NCBI RefSeq assembly: GCF_003319105.1
Contig: NZ_QOHH01000009.1
Span: 62,001 to 126,000 of the forward strand
Direction of reading: 5' to 3'
DNA: 64,000 nucleotides
Origin: Blastococcus sp. TF02-09
Lineage (GTDB): Bacteria > Actinomycetota > Actinomycetes > Mycobacteriales > Geodermatophilaceae
Shown here: piece by piece, positions 32,517 to 41,974 of the stretch
How the letters are laid out: every line of letters starts with the position of its first letter
How positions within the stretch are numbered: the first letter of the stretch is position 1
Notes under the pieces: model-generated
What the model was told of the DNA's origin: nothing
Databases searched by the model: none
The model's input: the letters and a program-made list of their open reading frames with translations, nothing else
Program-made: the position numbers and the translations under genes

Positions 32517-33470
32517 TCAGCCGGAGAGCTCGCCCGGGACCGCGATCACGTCCACCATGGCGCCGTTGCGGAACACCGTCATCGGCAGCGGCTGCCCGAT
32601 CGCCTCGGTGAACAGCAGCCGCTGGAGGCTCTGCGCGTCCGCGACCGGCCGACGCCCGGCCTCCAGAACCAGGTCACCGCGCCGGAGCCCGGACCGGTCG
32701 GCCGGCGCGCCGGGGACGACGTCGACGATCCGCAGCCCGCGCCGCCGGCCGGTCCGGGCGGCGAGCTCGGCGGGCAGGGGTGCGGGCGTGCTGACCACGC
32801 CGAGGTAGGCACGGCGGACGCGGCCGTCGGCGACGAGCGCCGCCAGGATCCGGCGGCTCGTGGTGTTGATCGGCACCGCGAGGCCCAGGCCCCACCCGGC
32901 GACGGCGGTGTTGATGCCGACCACGCGCGAGGAGGAGTCGGCCAGTGCGCCCCCGGAGTTGCCCGGGTTGAGCGCGGCGTCGGTCTGGATGACGTCCTCC
33001 ACGACGCGCGCCGTCCGCCCGTCGCGCGTCGGCAGCGACCGGCCCAGTCCGCTGACCACGCCGGCGGTGACCGAGCCGGCCAGCCCCAGCGGGTTGCCCA
33101 CCGCCACGACCAGCTGCCCCACCCGCAGCGACGCGGCGTCCCCGAGCTCGGCCGGCGGCGGCGTGGCGCCCCGGGCCCGCACCACCGCCAGGTCGGACAG
33201 CGGGTCGGCCCCGACGACGTCGACGCCGATCTCGGTGCCGTCGGCGAAGACCGCGCGGCCGCTCCGGGCCCGCGCCACGACGTGCGCGTTGGTCAGTAGC
33301 AGGCCGGCGTCGTCGACGACGACGGCGGATCCGGCTCCCGAGCGCCCGTCGGCGCCTTCCACCTCGAGGGCGGCCACGTGCGGGGTGAGGTCGGCGGCGA
33401 CCGTGGTGACGATGCGGGAGTAGGCGTCCAGCGCGGTCTCCGGCGCGAGCGCCTCGGGTTCGGAGGTCAT
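32517..33470 (-). CDS. HtrA-like trypsin-family serine protease with PDZ domain
   Basis: A 317-residue S1C protease. The catalytic triad is H63 (TNAHVV), D93 (DPLSDLAVVRA) and S172 (NPGNSGGAL), followed by a PDZ domain from about 220 (LRIVDVVPGAPADRSGL). Unlike DegP/PepD, no signal peptide or transmembrane anchor is visible at the N-terminus (MTSEPEALAPETALDAYSR), so it would be cytoplasmic unless the true start is elsewhere. It is divergent from nothing close by; the DinB gene follows 85 bp upstream on the same strand. Confidence 0.87.
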   Translation of the reverse strand: MTSEPEALAPETALDAYSRIVTTVAADLTPHVAALEVEGADGRSGAGSAVVVDDAGLLLTNAHVVARARSGRAVFADGTEIGVDVVGADPLSDLAVVRARGATPPPAELGDAASLRVGQLVVAVGNPLGLAGSVTAGVVSGLGRSLPTRDGRTARVVEDVIQTDAALNPGNSGGALADSSSRVVGINTAVAGWGLGLAVPINTTSRRILAALVADGRVRRAYLGVVSTPAPLPAELAARTGRRRGLRIVDVVPGAPADRSGLRRGDLVLEAGRRPVADAQSLQRLLFTEAIGQPLPMTVFRNGAMVDVIAVPGELSG

Positions 33471-33555
33471 GGCACGCTCCTGATTACGGGATTACGCGCA
33501 CCAGTGAACGCCTCGTCCCGGCCCTGGGACAGCGATCACGCCGAGGGCGAACAGG

Positions 33556-34071
33556 TCAGCCCATGGTCTTCTGGCCGTCGAGGGACTCGCGGAGGATGTC
33601 GGCGTGACCGGAGTGCTGCGCGGTCTCGACCGCGATGTGCAGGAAGGTCCGCCGTACCGACCGGCGCGCCCCGGGCTCGAACCACGGCGCCTCGGGGAGC
33701 GGCCAGGACGCGTCCAGGTCGAGGGTGCCCACGAGCTCGTCGGTGCGGGCGGCCACCTCGTCGTAGCGGGCCAGCACGCCCGCCAGCGTCTCGTCCGGCA
33801 GGAGCCGGAAGGCGTCCGCCCAGGCCGCGTACCCGGCCTCGTCCTGCGGCGGCGCGACGGCAAAGGGCCCCTCGACGGCGAACCGCGCCCAGTTCCCCTC
33901 GGTGTGCGCCACGTGCTTGATCAGGCCGCGCAGCGTCAGCTCGCTCACCGTCGTGCGCTGCCGCGCCTGCTCGTCGGTGAGCCCCTGGACGGTGACGCGC
34001 AGGAAGTGCCGATGCGTCCGCAGCAGCTCCAGCAGGTCGGCCCGTTCGCCGGTGAGGGTGGTCGTGGTCAT
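33556..34071 (-). CDS. DinB/DUF664 family protein
   Basis: A 171-residue four-helix bundle of the DinB (DUF664) family, with LIKHVAHTEGNWARF containing a metal-ligand histidine and HIAVETAQHSGHADILRE with the other two. These are thiol-dependent or metal-binding enzymes of unknown substrate, linked in actinobacteria with mycothiol. A TAGCGT hexamer lies about 30 bases upstream of ATG 34071. It is divergent from the SDR gene. Confidence 0.86.
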   Translation of the reverse strand: MTTTTLTGERADLLELLRTHRHFLRVTVQGLTDEQARQRTTVSELTLRGLIKHVAHTEGNWARFAVEGPFAVAPPQDEAGYAAWADAFRLLPDETLAGVLARYDEVAARTDELVGTLDLDASWPLPEAPWFEPGARRSVRRTFLHIAVETAQHSGHADILRESLDGQKTMG

Positions 34072-34178
34072 GGCTGCCTCCCGTCGTCGATGGCCCGACG
34101 CTAGGCCGGGGGTACGACGATTCCGAGGGGTTCCGGCGCCGGCCTGCGGCGCGGGCGGGGCCGCCCTAGCGTCGCACC

Positions 34179-34982
34179 ATGGCCGACTCGCAGCGCGTCG
34201 CGATCGTCACCGGTTCGGAGTCGGGCATCGGGCGGTCGGTCGCCGTCGCCCTCGCGGAGCAGGGGTGCGACGTCGGCATCACCTGGTACCGGTCCGAGGA
34301 GGACGCGGAGGAGACCGCCCGGCAGGTGCGGGCGCTGGGCCGGCGCGCCGAGGTCCGCCACCTCGACCTGACCCGGCTCCCCGAGGCCGCCGATGTCGTC
34401 GACGACCTCGCCGAGACCCTGGGCGGCGTCGACGTCCTGGTCAACGACGCCGGCACCGGGCACCGGACCCCGCTGCTCGAGCTCGACCTCGCCACCTGGC
34501 GCGAGGTGCTGGCCACCGACCTCGACGGCGCCTTCCTCTGCCTCCAACGGGCGGCCCGCCGGATGGTCGCCGCCGGCCGGGGCGGGCGGATCGTGAACAT
34601 CACCAGCGTCCACGAGCACGCCCCCCGGGTCGGTGCCGCGGCGTACTGCGCGGCCAAGGGCGGCCTCGGGCTGCTCACCAAGGTCGCCGCGCTGGAGCTC
34701 GCCGAGCACGGCATCACGGTCAACTCCGTCGCGCCCGGGGAGATCGCGACGGCGATGACCGGCCAGGAGGACGAGGACCCGACCGCGCCCGGCCACGAGC
34801 GGCCGGGCGTGCCGCTCCGGCGCCCGGGCTCGGCCCGGGAGGTCGCCGCCGTCGTGGCGTTCCTGGCCTCGCCCGCGGCCGGCTACGTCACCGGCGCGTC
34901 CTGGCCGGTGGACGGCGGCATGCTCGAGATGGGCCCGATGGCCGGCTCGCACCTGGAGAGCGACGACTGGCGCCGCGGCTGA
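34179..34982 (+). CDS. SDR family oxidoreductase
   Basis: A 267-residue classical SDR with TGSESGIG at 11-18, NDAG at 89-92 and catalytic S143, Y156 and K160, and the C-terminal SPAAGYVTGASWPVDGG typical of glucose-1-dehydrogenase and ketoreductase-like members. ATG 34179 lies about 9 bases after TAGCGT, suggesting a nearly leaderless transcript. Substrate unknown. It is convergent with the GGDEF gene at 3 bases. Confidence 0.87.
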   Translation: MADSQRVAIVTGSESGIGRSVAVALAEQGCDVGITWYRSEEDAEETARQVRALGRRAEVRHLDLTRLPEAADVVDDLAETLGGVDVLVNDAGTGHRTPLLELDLATWREVLATDLDGAFLCLQRAARRMVAAGRGGRIVNITSVHEHAPRVGAAAYCAAKGGLGLLTKVAALELAEHGITVNSVAPGEIATAMTGQEDEDPTAPGHERPGVPLRRPGSAREVAAVVAFLASPAAGYVTGASWPVDGGMLEMGPMAGSHLESDDWRRG

Positions 34983-34985
34983 GCG

Positions 34986-35921
34986 TCAGCGGGTTCGGCG
35001 GCCGGCGGCCTTGCGCTGGTAGAGGTCCTCGTCGGCGCGGGCCAGCACGCTGCCGAGCGTGTCCCCGGGCTGCACGGTGGCCATGCCCGCCGTCCAGCGG
35101 AACGGGTGGGTCTCCTCGAGCTGGGCGAGGAGTTCCGCGGCGCCGTCGCCGTCGGTGGCCGGCAGGCACAGCACGAACTCGTCACCGCCGTAGCGTCCGA
35201 GCAGGTCGGCGTGCCGCAGGCGGGTGGTCCAGCCGGTCGCGAGGTCGCGCAGCAGGGCGTCACCGGCTCCGTGGCCCTCCCGGTCGTTGACCTGCTTGAA
35301 GTCGTCCAGGTCCAGGAGTGCGATGACCAACGGCTCCCCGGTGCGCACCGCCCGGGACAGGTGCCGCGACGCCTCGATCTCCCAGGCCCGGCGGTTGGCC
35401 ACCTGGGTCAGCGGGTCGGTGTCGGCGGCGTCGTGCAGCCTCCGGGCCAGGCGGCCCTGGGCCTCGGCCAGCGCCAGGACGGTGACGGTCAGGACCACCC
35501 AGGCCTGGAGGAAACCCGAGGGCTCGGCAGCGGCGGCGCCGGCACTGCACACGACCACGAGGAAGACCGCGTGCGCGCGCGCCGCCGGCAGCGGGAGCAC
35601 GTGGGCGGCGTAGAGCGCGACGGCGAGGAGTGCGGGGCCGAGCGCCACGATGCCCACGGCGGTGGCCGAGCGCCAGGCGAGGACGGCGACGAGCACCGAC
35701 ATCACGGCCACGGCCGTGTGCACCAGCGCCGGCTCCAGCGGCCGGCGGTGCGCGGCGAGCGCGACGCCCCCGGCGATCCCGACGACGCCGAGGCCCCAGA
35801 GCAGGCCCACCGGGGTGTCGGCGTCCATCGGCCAGGTGGCGCCCGCGAAGCACAGGGTTCCGCTGACGAGGTAGAGGACGGCGAGCAGCGTCGCGGCCGG
35901 GCCTCGCCGATGGCCGTACAT
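34986..35921 (-). CDS. membrane diguanylate cyclase (GGDEF)
   Basis: A 311-residue protein with six or so membrane helices in residues 8-155, then a GGDEF domain with the active-site motif GGDEF at 245-249 (RYGGDEFVLC). The RxxD inhibitory site (RHAD) lies five residues before it, so it should make c-di-GMP and be product-inhibited. ATG 35921 is chosen because the first helix starts 10 residues later; an upstream ATG at 36026 adds a proline-rich leader. The sensing signal is probably in the membrane part. Confidence 0.87.
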   Translation of the reverse strand: MYGHRRGPAATLLAVLYLVSGTLCFAGATWPMDADTPVGLLWGLGVVGIAGGVALAAHRRPLEPALVHTAVAVMSVLVAVLAWRSATAVGIVALGPALLAVALYAAHVLPLPAARAHAVFLVVVCSAGAAAAEPSGFLQAWVVLTVTVLALAEAQGRLARRLHDAADTDPLTQVANRRAWEIEASRHLSRAVRTGEPLVIALLDLDDFKQVNDREGHGAGDALLRDLATGWTTRLRHADLLGRYGGDEFVLCLPATDGDGAAELLAQLEETHPFRWTAGMATVQPGDTLGSVLARADEDLYQRKAAGRRTR

Positions 35922-36117
35922 GCCGATCACCTCGAGATCTCGGGCCACACCCGGTGCCCGGGGCCCCGGCGTGTTCTCACCGGGGAGCAGGGGCGGGCGC
36001 GGTCGGGGCGATTCTGCACGTTCCAACGACCCGGGCCCGTACCGGATGCGGGCGCGCTCCCGTCAGAAGACGGCAACCGTCGCCGGCCCGGAGGAGGACC
36101 GGGTCACGGACAGGTCA

Positions 36118-36154
36118 GACCGACGTCCGACCGACGTCCGACCGACGTCCGACG
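36118..36154. repeat. 11-bp tandem repeat
   Basis: Three exact copies of GACCGACGTCC plus a partial one, between the GGDEF and NDH-2 genes and just after the NDH-2 stop. It may be slippage DNA; no role seen. Confidence 0.7.
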
Positions 36155-36162
36155 CCGGAGGC

Positions 36163-37590
36163 TCAGGCCGAGTCGCGCTGGGTGACGTCCACGTCGTCCG
36201 CGGCCGGGTTCTTGGGACCGCCGGTCTTGGTGACCTCCCACCCGGCGCCGAGCTGCTCGAGCGCCAGACGGCCGTAGACCTGCTGCTGGGTGGCCACCCG
36301 CTGCGAGCGGCCCCGGCCCAGGAAGCTGATCAGCCAGTGGAACACCGTGGTGAACCGGCTCTTGAAGCCGACGATGTACATGAGGTGGACGACCAGCCAC
36401 AGCACCCAGGCGATGAAGCCCTCGAACTTGAACCGTCCGATGTCGGCGACCGCGGAGAACCGCGAGATCGTCGCCATCGAGCCCTTGTCCTTGTACCTGA
36501 AGGGGGGCTTCGGCTCCTTGCCGTCGAGCCGGCGCTTGATCGCGTCGGCGGCGTAGCGGCCGCCCTGGATGGCCACCTGCGCCACACCCGGCAGCTTGTC
36601 CAGCGCCATCATGTCGCCGACGACGTGCACCTCCGGGTGGCCCGGCAGCGTGAGGTCGGGCTGCACCTGGATGCGGCCGGCCCGGTCGACCTCGGCGCCG
36701 GACTGCTCGCCGAGGATCCGGCCCAGGTCGGAGGCCTGGACCCCCGCCGCCCAGATCTTGGTGGCGGCGTTGATCCGGCGGACCTGGCCGTCGGCGTCCT
36801 TCACGTCGAGGCCGTCGGCGTCGACGTCGGTCACCATCGCGCCCAGCTGCACCTCGACGCCGATGCGGTTGAGGTGCCGGCGGGCGCGGTCGCCCAGCTT
36901 CTCGCCGAAGGACGGCAGCACGATCGGCGCCGCGTCCAGCAGGACGATGCGCGCCTGGGTGGGGTCGATGGTCCGGAAGTCCCGCTTCAGCGTGCGCCGG
37001 GCGAGCTCGGCGATCTGGCCGGCCATCTCCACCCCGGTCGGGCCGGCGCCGACGACGACGAAGGTCATCAGGCGGTCGATCTCGGCCTGGTCGGTCGCGA
37101 GCTCGGCGAGCTCGAAGGCGCCGAAGATCCGGCCGCGCAGCTCGAGCGCGTCGTCGATGCTCTTCATGCCGGGGGCGAACTCGGCGAACTGGTCGTTGCC
37201 GAAGTAGGACTGCCCGGCACCGGCGGCGACGATCAGCTCGTCGTAGGGGTGCACGGTGGTGCGGCCGAGGACGGTCGAGGTGACCGTGCGCGCGGCCAGG
37301 TCGACGCCGGTGACCTCACCCAGGACCACGCGAGTGTTGTCCTGGTGCTTGAGGATCTCGCGGGTGGCCGGGGCGATCTCGCCCTCGGAGAGGATGCCCG
37401 TGGCCACCTGGTAGAGCAGCGGCTGGAACAGGTGGTTGGCGGTCTTGCCGATCAGCGTCACGTCGACGGGAGCGCGCCGGAGCGCCTTCGCCGCGAACAG
37501 CCCGCCGAAACCGGACCCGATGATGACGACGCGCGGCCGGCCGCCGTCGGTCCCGCGTCCGTCGGAGGTACGCGTCGCTGGTGTCGTCAT
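36163..37590 (-). CDS. type II NADH dehydrogenase-like FAD oxidoreductase
   Basis: A 475-residue NDH-2-type flavoprotein. It has two dinucleotide folds (VVIIGSGFGGLFAAKAL near residue 22 and FVVVGAGPTGVEMAGQIAEL near 175), the FQPLLYQVATG FAD-contact loop, VHVVGDMMALDKLPGVAQVAIQGG and a C-terminal membrane-anchoring helix region (FIAWVLWLVVHLMYIVGFKSR). It passes electrons from NADH to menaquinone without pumping protons. ATG 37590 is preferred; the long upstream frame has no homology. Monocistronic. Confidence 0.88.
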   Translation of the reverse strand: MTTPATRTSDGRGTDGGRPRVVIIGSGFGGLFAAKALRRAPVDVTLIGKTANHLFQPLLYQVATGILSEGEIAPATREILKHQDNTRVVLGEVTGVDLAARTVTSTVLGRTTVHPYDELIVAAGAGQSYFGNDQFAEFAPGMKSIDDALELRGRIFGAFELAELATDQAEIDRLMTFVVVGAGPTGVEMAGQIAELARRTLKRDFRTIDPTQARIVLLDAAPIVLPSFGEKLGDRARRHLNRIGVEVQLGAMVTDVDADGLDVKDADGQVRRINAATKIWAAGVQASDLGRILGEQSGAEVDRAGRIQVQPDLTLPGHPEVHVVGDMMALDKLPGVAQVAIQGGRYAADAIKRRLDGKEPKPPFRYKDKGSMATISRFSAVADIGRFKFEGFIAWVLWLVVHLMYIVGFKSRFTTVFHWLISFLGRGRSQRVATQQQVYGRLALEQLGAGWEVTKTGGPKNPAADDVDVTQRDSA

Positions 37591-37847
37591 GCTCACGATT
37601 CTCCCATTCCGGGCCTCGTCGGTCCCTCGGGACTCCGGGCGATACCTGCCACAGTCCTGCGCTCCCGGCTGGCTGGTGCCGGAACGGTCCGGTGGACCGC
37701 ACGGATGTCCACCGAGCTCGCCCTCCACCTGCCCGGGATGGGCCTCGGGAAACCGGTTCCGCCGCTGGAGACGCTGGCCGGCGAGGTCGGCTCGCGGCTC
37801 GGGGAGGAGCCGGTGGCCTGCGAAGGCTGAGGAGCGAGGGGGTCCTC

Positions 37848-39278
37848 CTACTGGCCGTCGGTGCGGCCGCGCACCTCGGCGTAGCGCTCGCGCACCGCGG
37901 GAGCCGGCGGCGCCTCGAACGTCTGCAGCCCGGGCTGCGCCCACTCCGGCGGGGTGGCTGCGCCGGACAGCGCCCACGCGGCCTGGCGTGCGGCGCCGTC
38001 GGCCACGTACTCACCGGGTGGCGGCACGAGCACCGGGTGCCCGAGGACGCCCGGGGCCAGCTGCTGCACGGCGGGGGAGCGGGCGGCACCGCCCACCAGG
38101 AGCACCCGCTCGATCCGGACGCCCTGCGCCGCGACCGCGTCGATGCCGTCGGCCAGCCCGCACAGCAGTCCCTCGACGGCCGCCCGCGCGAGGTGCGCCG
38201 GGGTGGCGGTGCGCAGCGTCAGCCCGTGCACGGCTCCGGTGGCGTGCGGCAGGTTCGGGGTCCGCTCGCCCTCCAGGTAGGGGACCAGCACCAGCCCGCC
38301 GGCGCCCGAGGGGGCGGACAGCGCGAGGTCGGAGAGGGTGGCGTGGTCCACGCCGAGCATCCGCGCCGCGGCGTCCAGGACCCGGGCGGCGTTGAGGGTG
38401 GCCACCAGCGGCAGGTGGTGGCCGGTGGCATCGGCGAACCCGGCGACCGTGCCGGTCACGTCGGCGACGGCGGTCGGGGTGACGGCCGAGACGACACCGG
38501 AGGTCCCGATGGAGACGACGACGTCGCCCGGGCGGGCGGCCAGGCCGAGCGCGGCCGCCGCGTTGTCGCCGGTACCGGGGCCGAGCACCGCCCCGGAGCC
38601 CGCGAGCGCACCCACCTGCTCGGCGGGACCGGCGACCCGGGGCACGGCGGGGCGGCGGCCGCGCATCGCCCGCTCGAGGAGGTCGAGGCGGTACTCCCCG
38701 CTGCGGGCCGACCAGTAGGCGGTGCCACTGGCGTCCCCGCGGTCGGTGGTCAGCGTGCCCAGCGCGCGGCCCTCGGAGAGCCGCCAGGTCAGCCAGTCGT
38801 GGGGGAGGCAGACCGCGGCGGTGCGGTCGGCGTGGTCGGGTTCGGCGTCGGCCAGCCAGCGCAGCTTGCTCGCGGTGAACGAGGCGACCGGCACCAGGCC
38901 CACGGCGTCCGCCCACGCCTGCCGGCCGGCCGCCTCGTCGCCGTCGCCCAGCTCGAGGACGAGGTCGTGCGCGGCGGCCGCCGAGCGGACGTCGTTCCAC
39001 AGCAGCGCGTCGCGGACGACCTCGCCGTCCTCGTCCAGGCAGACCATGCCGTGCTGCTGACCGCCGACGGCGAGCGCGGCGACGTCGTCCAGACCGCCGG
39101 CCTCGGCCGCGGCGCGGGTGAACGCCTCCTCCCACGCGCTCGGCGGCACCTCGGTGCCGGGCGGGTGCGGCGCCCGGCCGCTGCGCACCAGCGCCCCGGT
39201 GTCGGCGTCGCGGACGACCACCTTGCAGGCCTGGGTGGAGGTGTCGACTCCTGCGACGAGGCGCCGGGCGCCGGTCAT
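37848..39278 (-). CDS. xylB: xylulokinase
   Basis: A 476-residue FGGY-family kinase. The N-terminal phosphate loop is [14 protein letters not shown], with QQHGMVCLD and LLWNDVRS after it, and the ATP domain holds [29 protein letters not shown] and [15 protein letters not shown]. It phosphorylates D-xylulose, the product of the xylA enzyme nearby. ATG 39278 opens where homology starts. It is divergent from the ROK gene, and a candidate ROK operator lies in the 127-bp gap. Confidence 0.88.
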   Translation of the reverse strand: MTGARRLVAGVDTSTQACKVVVRDADTGALVRSGRAPHPPGTEVPPSAWEEAFTRAAAEAGGLDDVAALAVGGQQHGMVCLDEDGEVVRDALLWNDVRSAAAAHDLVLELGDGDEAAGRQAWADAVGLVPVASFTASKLRWLADAEPDHADRTAAVCLPHDWLTWRLSEGRALGTLTTDRGDASGTAYWSARSGEYRLDLLERAMRGRRPAVPRVAGPAEQVGALAGSGAVLGPGTGDNAAAALGLAARPGDVVVSIGTSGVVSAVTPTAVADVTGTVAGFADATGHHLPLVATLNAARVLDAAARMLGVDHATLSDLALSAPSGAGGLVLVPYLEGERTPNLPHATGAVHGLTLRTATPAHLARAAVEGLLCGLADGIDAVAAQGVRIERVLLVGGAARSPAVQQLAPGVLGHPVLVPPPGEYVADGAARQAAWALSGAATPPEWAQPGLQTFEAPPAPAVRERYAEVRGRTDGQ

Positions 39279-39360
39279 CGGGGCCGCCGGGGGGAGGTCA
39301 CGCGGCGGACTGTAGCGCCGGTGACCTTGACCACACAGGGGTCCGGCCCTAATTTGTTGA

Positions 39361-39374
39361 CCCGACCGACGAAT
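39361..39374 (-). promoter_or_regulatory. candidate ROK/XylR operator
   Basis: Read on the minus strand, ATTCGTCGGTCGGG matches ATTAGTCGGTTGAG upstream of the ABC transporter (43266-43279) at 11 of 14 positions. It lies between xylB and the divergent ROK gene. Confidence 0.45.
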
Positions 39375-39405
39375 TATCTCTACCGAGCCGACAGGAGGCC
39401 GGGTC

Positions 39406-40683
39406 GTGACCGTGGCGCGTCCCCCGGCCGACGGCGCCGTCGCCCGCGAGGCGCCCGCCGACCAGTCCGCCGTCCGCCGCGGGAACCTCGGCCGGGTGCT
39501 GCGCCTGCTGCGCGACGAGGGTCCGCGCTCGCGGGCGCGGATCGCCGAGGAGACCGGCCTGAACAAGGCCACCGTCTCCAGCCTGGTCGCCGAGCTCGCC
39601 GAGCGCGGCCTGGTCACCGACGGCGACGTCGACCGGGGCGGGTCCGTCGGCCGGCCGGGGCTGCTCGTCCAGCTCGACGGGCGGGCGGTCTGCGCCATCG
39701 GGGTCGAGCTGAACGTCGACTTCGTCGCGATCCTGGTGCTCGACCTGCGCGGCGACGTCCTGCTCCAGCACCGGATGGCCCTCGACGTCCCCGCGCTCGG
39801 GGCGGAGGGCACGCTCGACGAGGTCGCCCGGCTCGTGCAGCAGGCGCGGGCCGCGACGGCCCACGCCGTCCCGGTCGGGCTGACCGTCGCCGTCCCGGGG
39901 CTGGTGCGCAGCGTCGACGGCGTCGTCACCTTCGCGCCGAACCTCGGGTGGCGCGACGTCCCCGTGCTCGCGGGCCTCACTGCCCGTCTCGCCCCGGACC
40001 ACCCGGTGCGCGTCGAGAACGACGCAAACCTGTCGGCCATCGCGGAGTGGGCCAGCGGGCCGGAGGCGCGGACGCCCAACCTCGTCTACCTGACCGGTGA
40101 GGTCGGTGTCGGTGGGGGAGTGATCGTCGACGGGCGGCTGCTGCGCGGAACCGCCGGGTTCGCGGGGGAGGTCGGCCACAACCCGCTGGGCGATCCCTCG
40201 GTCGTCTGCGGCTGCGGCCGTCGGGGGTGCTGGGAGACCGCCGTCGGCCTGGGCGCCTTGCTGCGGGCCGCCGCCGACCCGGGCGACCCGGTGCGCGATT
40301 CGAGCCGGGACCTCGAGACGCGCCTGGCCGAGATCGCCGCACGGGCCGACGCCGGCGACCGCCGGACCCTCGACGCGCTCGCGGAGGTGGGCGCCGCGCT
40401 GGGCACCGGGGCCGCCGTGCTGATCAACGTCGTCGACCCGGAGGTCGTGCTGCTGGGCGGCTACTTCGCCGTCCTGGGCCGTTTCCTCGTGGAGCCGATG
40501 ACCGAGGCGCTCCGCCGGCGGGTGTTCGCCGCCGACCGCGCCGGCGCGCGGGTCGTGCTCTCCACCCTCGGGTTCACCGCCGCGGTCCGCGGTGGCGCAC
40601 ACGTCGCCCTGGAGTCGGTCTTCGACGACCCCGCCCTCGTGCCGGTCGGCGGCCCCCGCGCCCCCGAGCCGTCGCACCCCTGA
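39406..40683 (+). CDS. xylR: ROK family transcriptional regulator, XylR-like
   Basis: A 425-residue ROK protein. The winged helix lies at about 28-85 ([25 protein letters not shown]), and the sugar-kinase-like domain follows with the ROK zinc motif [10 protein letters not shown] and the [13 protein letters not shown] block. ROK repressors of this kind control xylose genes and are relieved by xylose. Position between xylB (divergent) and xylA (35 bp downstream) supports XylR. GTG 39406 is 31 bases after the candidate operator. Confidence 0.87.
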   Translation: MTVARPPADGAVAREAPADQSAVRRGNLGRVLRLLRDEGPRSRARIAEETGLNKATVSSLVAELAERGLVTDGDVDRGGSVGRPGLLVQLDGRAVCAIGVELNVDFVAILVLDLRGDVLLQHRMALDVPALGAEGTLDEVARLVQQARAATAHAVPVGLTVAVPGLVRSVDGVVTFAPNLGWRDVPVLAGLTARLAPDHPVRVENDANLSAIAEWASGPEARTPNLVYLTGEVGVGGGVIVDGRLLRGTAGFAGEVGHNPLGDPSVVCGCGRRGCWETAVGLGALLRAAADPGDPVRDSSRDLETRLAEIAARADAGDRRTLDALAEVGAALGTGAAVLINVVDPEVVLLGGYFAVLGRFLVEPMTEALRRRVFAADRAGARVVLSTLGFTAAVRGGAHVALESVFDDPALVPVGGPRAPEPSHP

Positions 40684-40718
40684 CCTCGACCCGACCCACT
40701 CCCGGACGGAGAACCCGC

Positions 40719-41879
40719 ATGACGCAGTACACCCCGACCAAGGACGACAGGTTCAGCTTCGGTCTCTGGACCGTCGGCTGGCAGGGCGTCGACGTGTTCG
40801 GCGGCGCGGTGCGCCCGCCCCTCGACCCGGTGGAGGCCGTGCACCGGCTGGCCGAGCTGGGTGCCGCCGCCGTCACCTTCCACGACGACGACCTCGTGCC
40901 CGACGACGCGACCCGGGACGCCACTCTGAAGCGCTTCCGGGCGGCCCTGGACGAGACCGGCATGGGCGTGGAGATGGCCACCACCAACCTGTTCGGTGCG
41001 CCGGTGTTCCGGGACGGCGGCTTCACGGCCAACGACCGCGCCGTCCGCCGGTACGCGATCGCGAAGGTGCTCCGCAACATCGACCTCGCCGCCGAGCTGG
41101 GCGCGCGCACCTACGTGCTGTGGGGTGGCCGCGAGGGCGCGGAGTCCGGTGGCAGCAAGGACGTCGCCGCGGCGCTGGACCGCTACAAGGAGGCTCTGGA
41201 CCTGCTCTGCGGCTACGTCCGCGACCAGGGCTACGACCTCCGCTTCGCGCTGGAGCCCAAGCCCAACGAGCCGCGCGGCGACATCCTGCTGCCCACCATC
41301 GGGCACGCGCTGGCGTTCATCGACGAGCTGGACGAGCCCTCCCGCGTCGGGCTCAACCCCGAGGTCGGGCACGAGGAGATGGCCGGGCTGAACTTCGCGC
41401 AGGGCATCGCCCAGGCGCTGTGGCACGACAAGCTGTTCCACATCGACCTCAACGGCCAGCACGGCCCGCGCTTCGACCAGGACCTGCGGTTCGGGGCGGG
41501 CAACCTGCGCGGCGCCTTCTGGACCGTCGACACGATGCTCGGCTCCGGCACGGGGAAGGCCTACGACGGCTACGTCCACTTCGACTACAAGCCGCCGCGG
41601 ACCGAGGACATCGAGGGCGTCTGGGAGACCGCGCGGGCCTGCATGCGCAACTACCTGATCCTGCGCGACAAGGTGCAGGCATTCCGCGCCGATCCGGAGG
41701 TCGCCGCGGCCCTGGAGGCGGCCCGCGTCGGCGAGCTCGCCGTCCCGACCCTGGCCGCGGGCGAGTCCCTCGAGGCGCTCCGCGAGGAGCCGCACGACCC
41801 GGTCGCCCTGGGCGAGCGCGGCCTGGAGTTCGAGCGGCTGGACCAGCTCGCGATGGAGCACCTGCTCGGCGTCCGCTGA
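40719..41879 (+). CDS. xylA: xylose isomerase
   Basis: A 386-residue TIM-barrel isomerase of the short actinobacterial class (usual length about 385-395). It shows [29 protein letters not shown] with the ring-opening histidine, [30 protein letters not shown] and the metal-site [19 protein letters not shown]. It converts D-xylose to D-xylulose, used by XylB. ATG 40719 follows GACGGAGAACC. A strong hairpin terminator ends the unit. Confidence 0.93.
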   Translation: MTQYTPTKDDRFSFGLWTVGWQGVDVFGGAVRPPLDPVEAVHRLAELGAAAVTFHDDDLVPDDATRDATLKRFRAALDETGMGVEMATTNLFGAPVFRDGGFTANDRAVRRYAIAKVLRNIDLAAELGARTYVLWGGREGAESGGSKDVAAALDRYKEALDLLCGYVRDQGYDLRFALEPKPNEPRGDILLPTIGHALAFIDELDEPSRVGLNPEVGHEEMAGLNFAQGIAQALWHDKLFHIDLNGQHGPRFDQDLRFGAGNLRGAFWTVDTMLGSGTGKAYDGYVHFDYKPPRTEDIEGVWETARACMRNYLILRDKVQAFRADPEVAAALEAARVGELAVPTLAAGESLEALREEPHDPVALGERGLEFERLDQLAMEHLLGVR

Positions 41880-41882
41880 CCC

Positions 41883-41911
41883 GGGGGGCCGGGGCCGCGC
41901 CCCGGCCCCCC
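41883..41911 (+). terminator. hairpin after xylA
   Basis: A GC-only stem of 13 bp (left arm GGGGGGCCGGGGC) with a 3-base loop begins 3 bases after the xylA stop. Confidence 0.75.
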
Positions 41912-41974
41912 GAGCGGTGCCCCGATCGGGCGCGGAGGGCCTGCGCGCCCGCCGCGCCGTGCCACTATGGCCGC

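Noticed and set aside
37705..37830. 41-codon ORF starting ATG between the NDH-2 and xylB genes
   Set aside because: No ribosome binding site, no recognisable motif, and it lies in a noisy high-GC frame; too weak to call.
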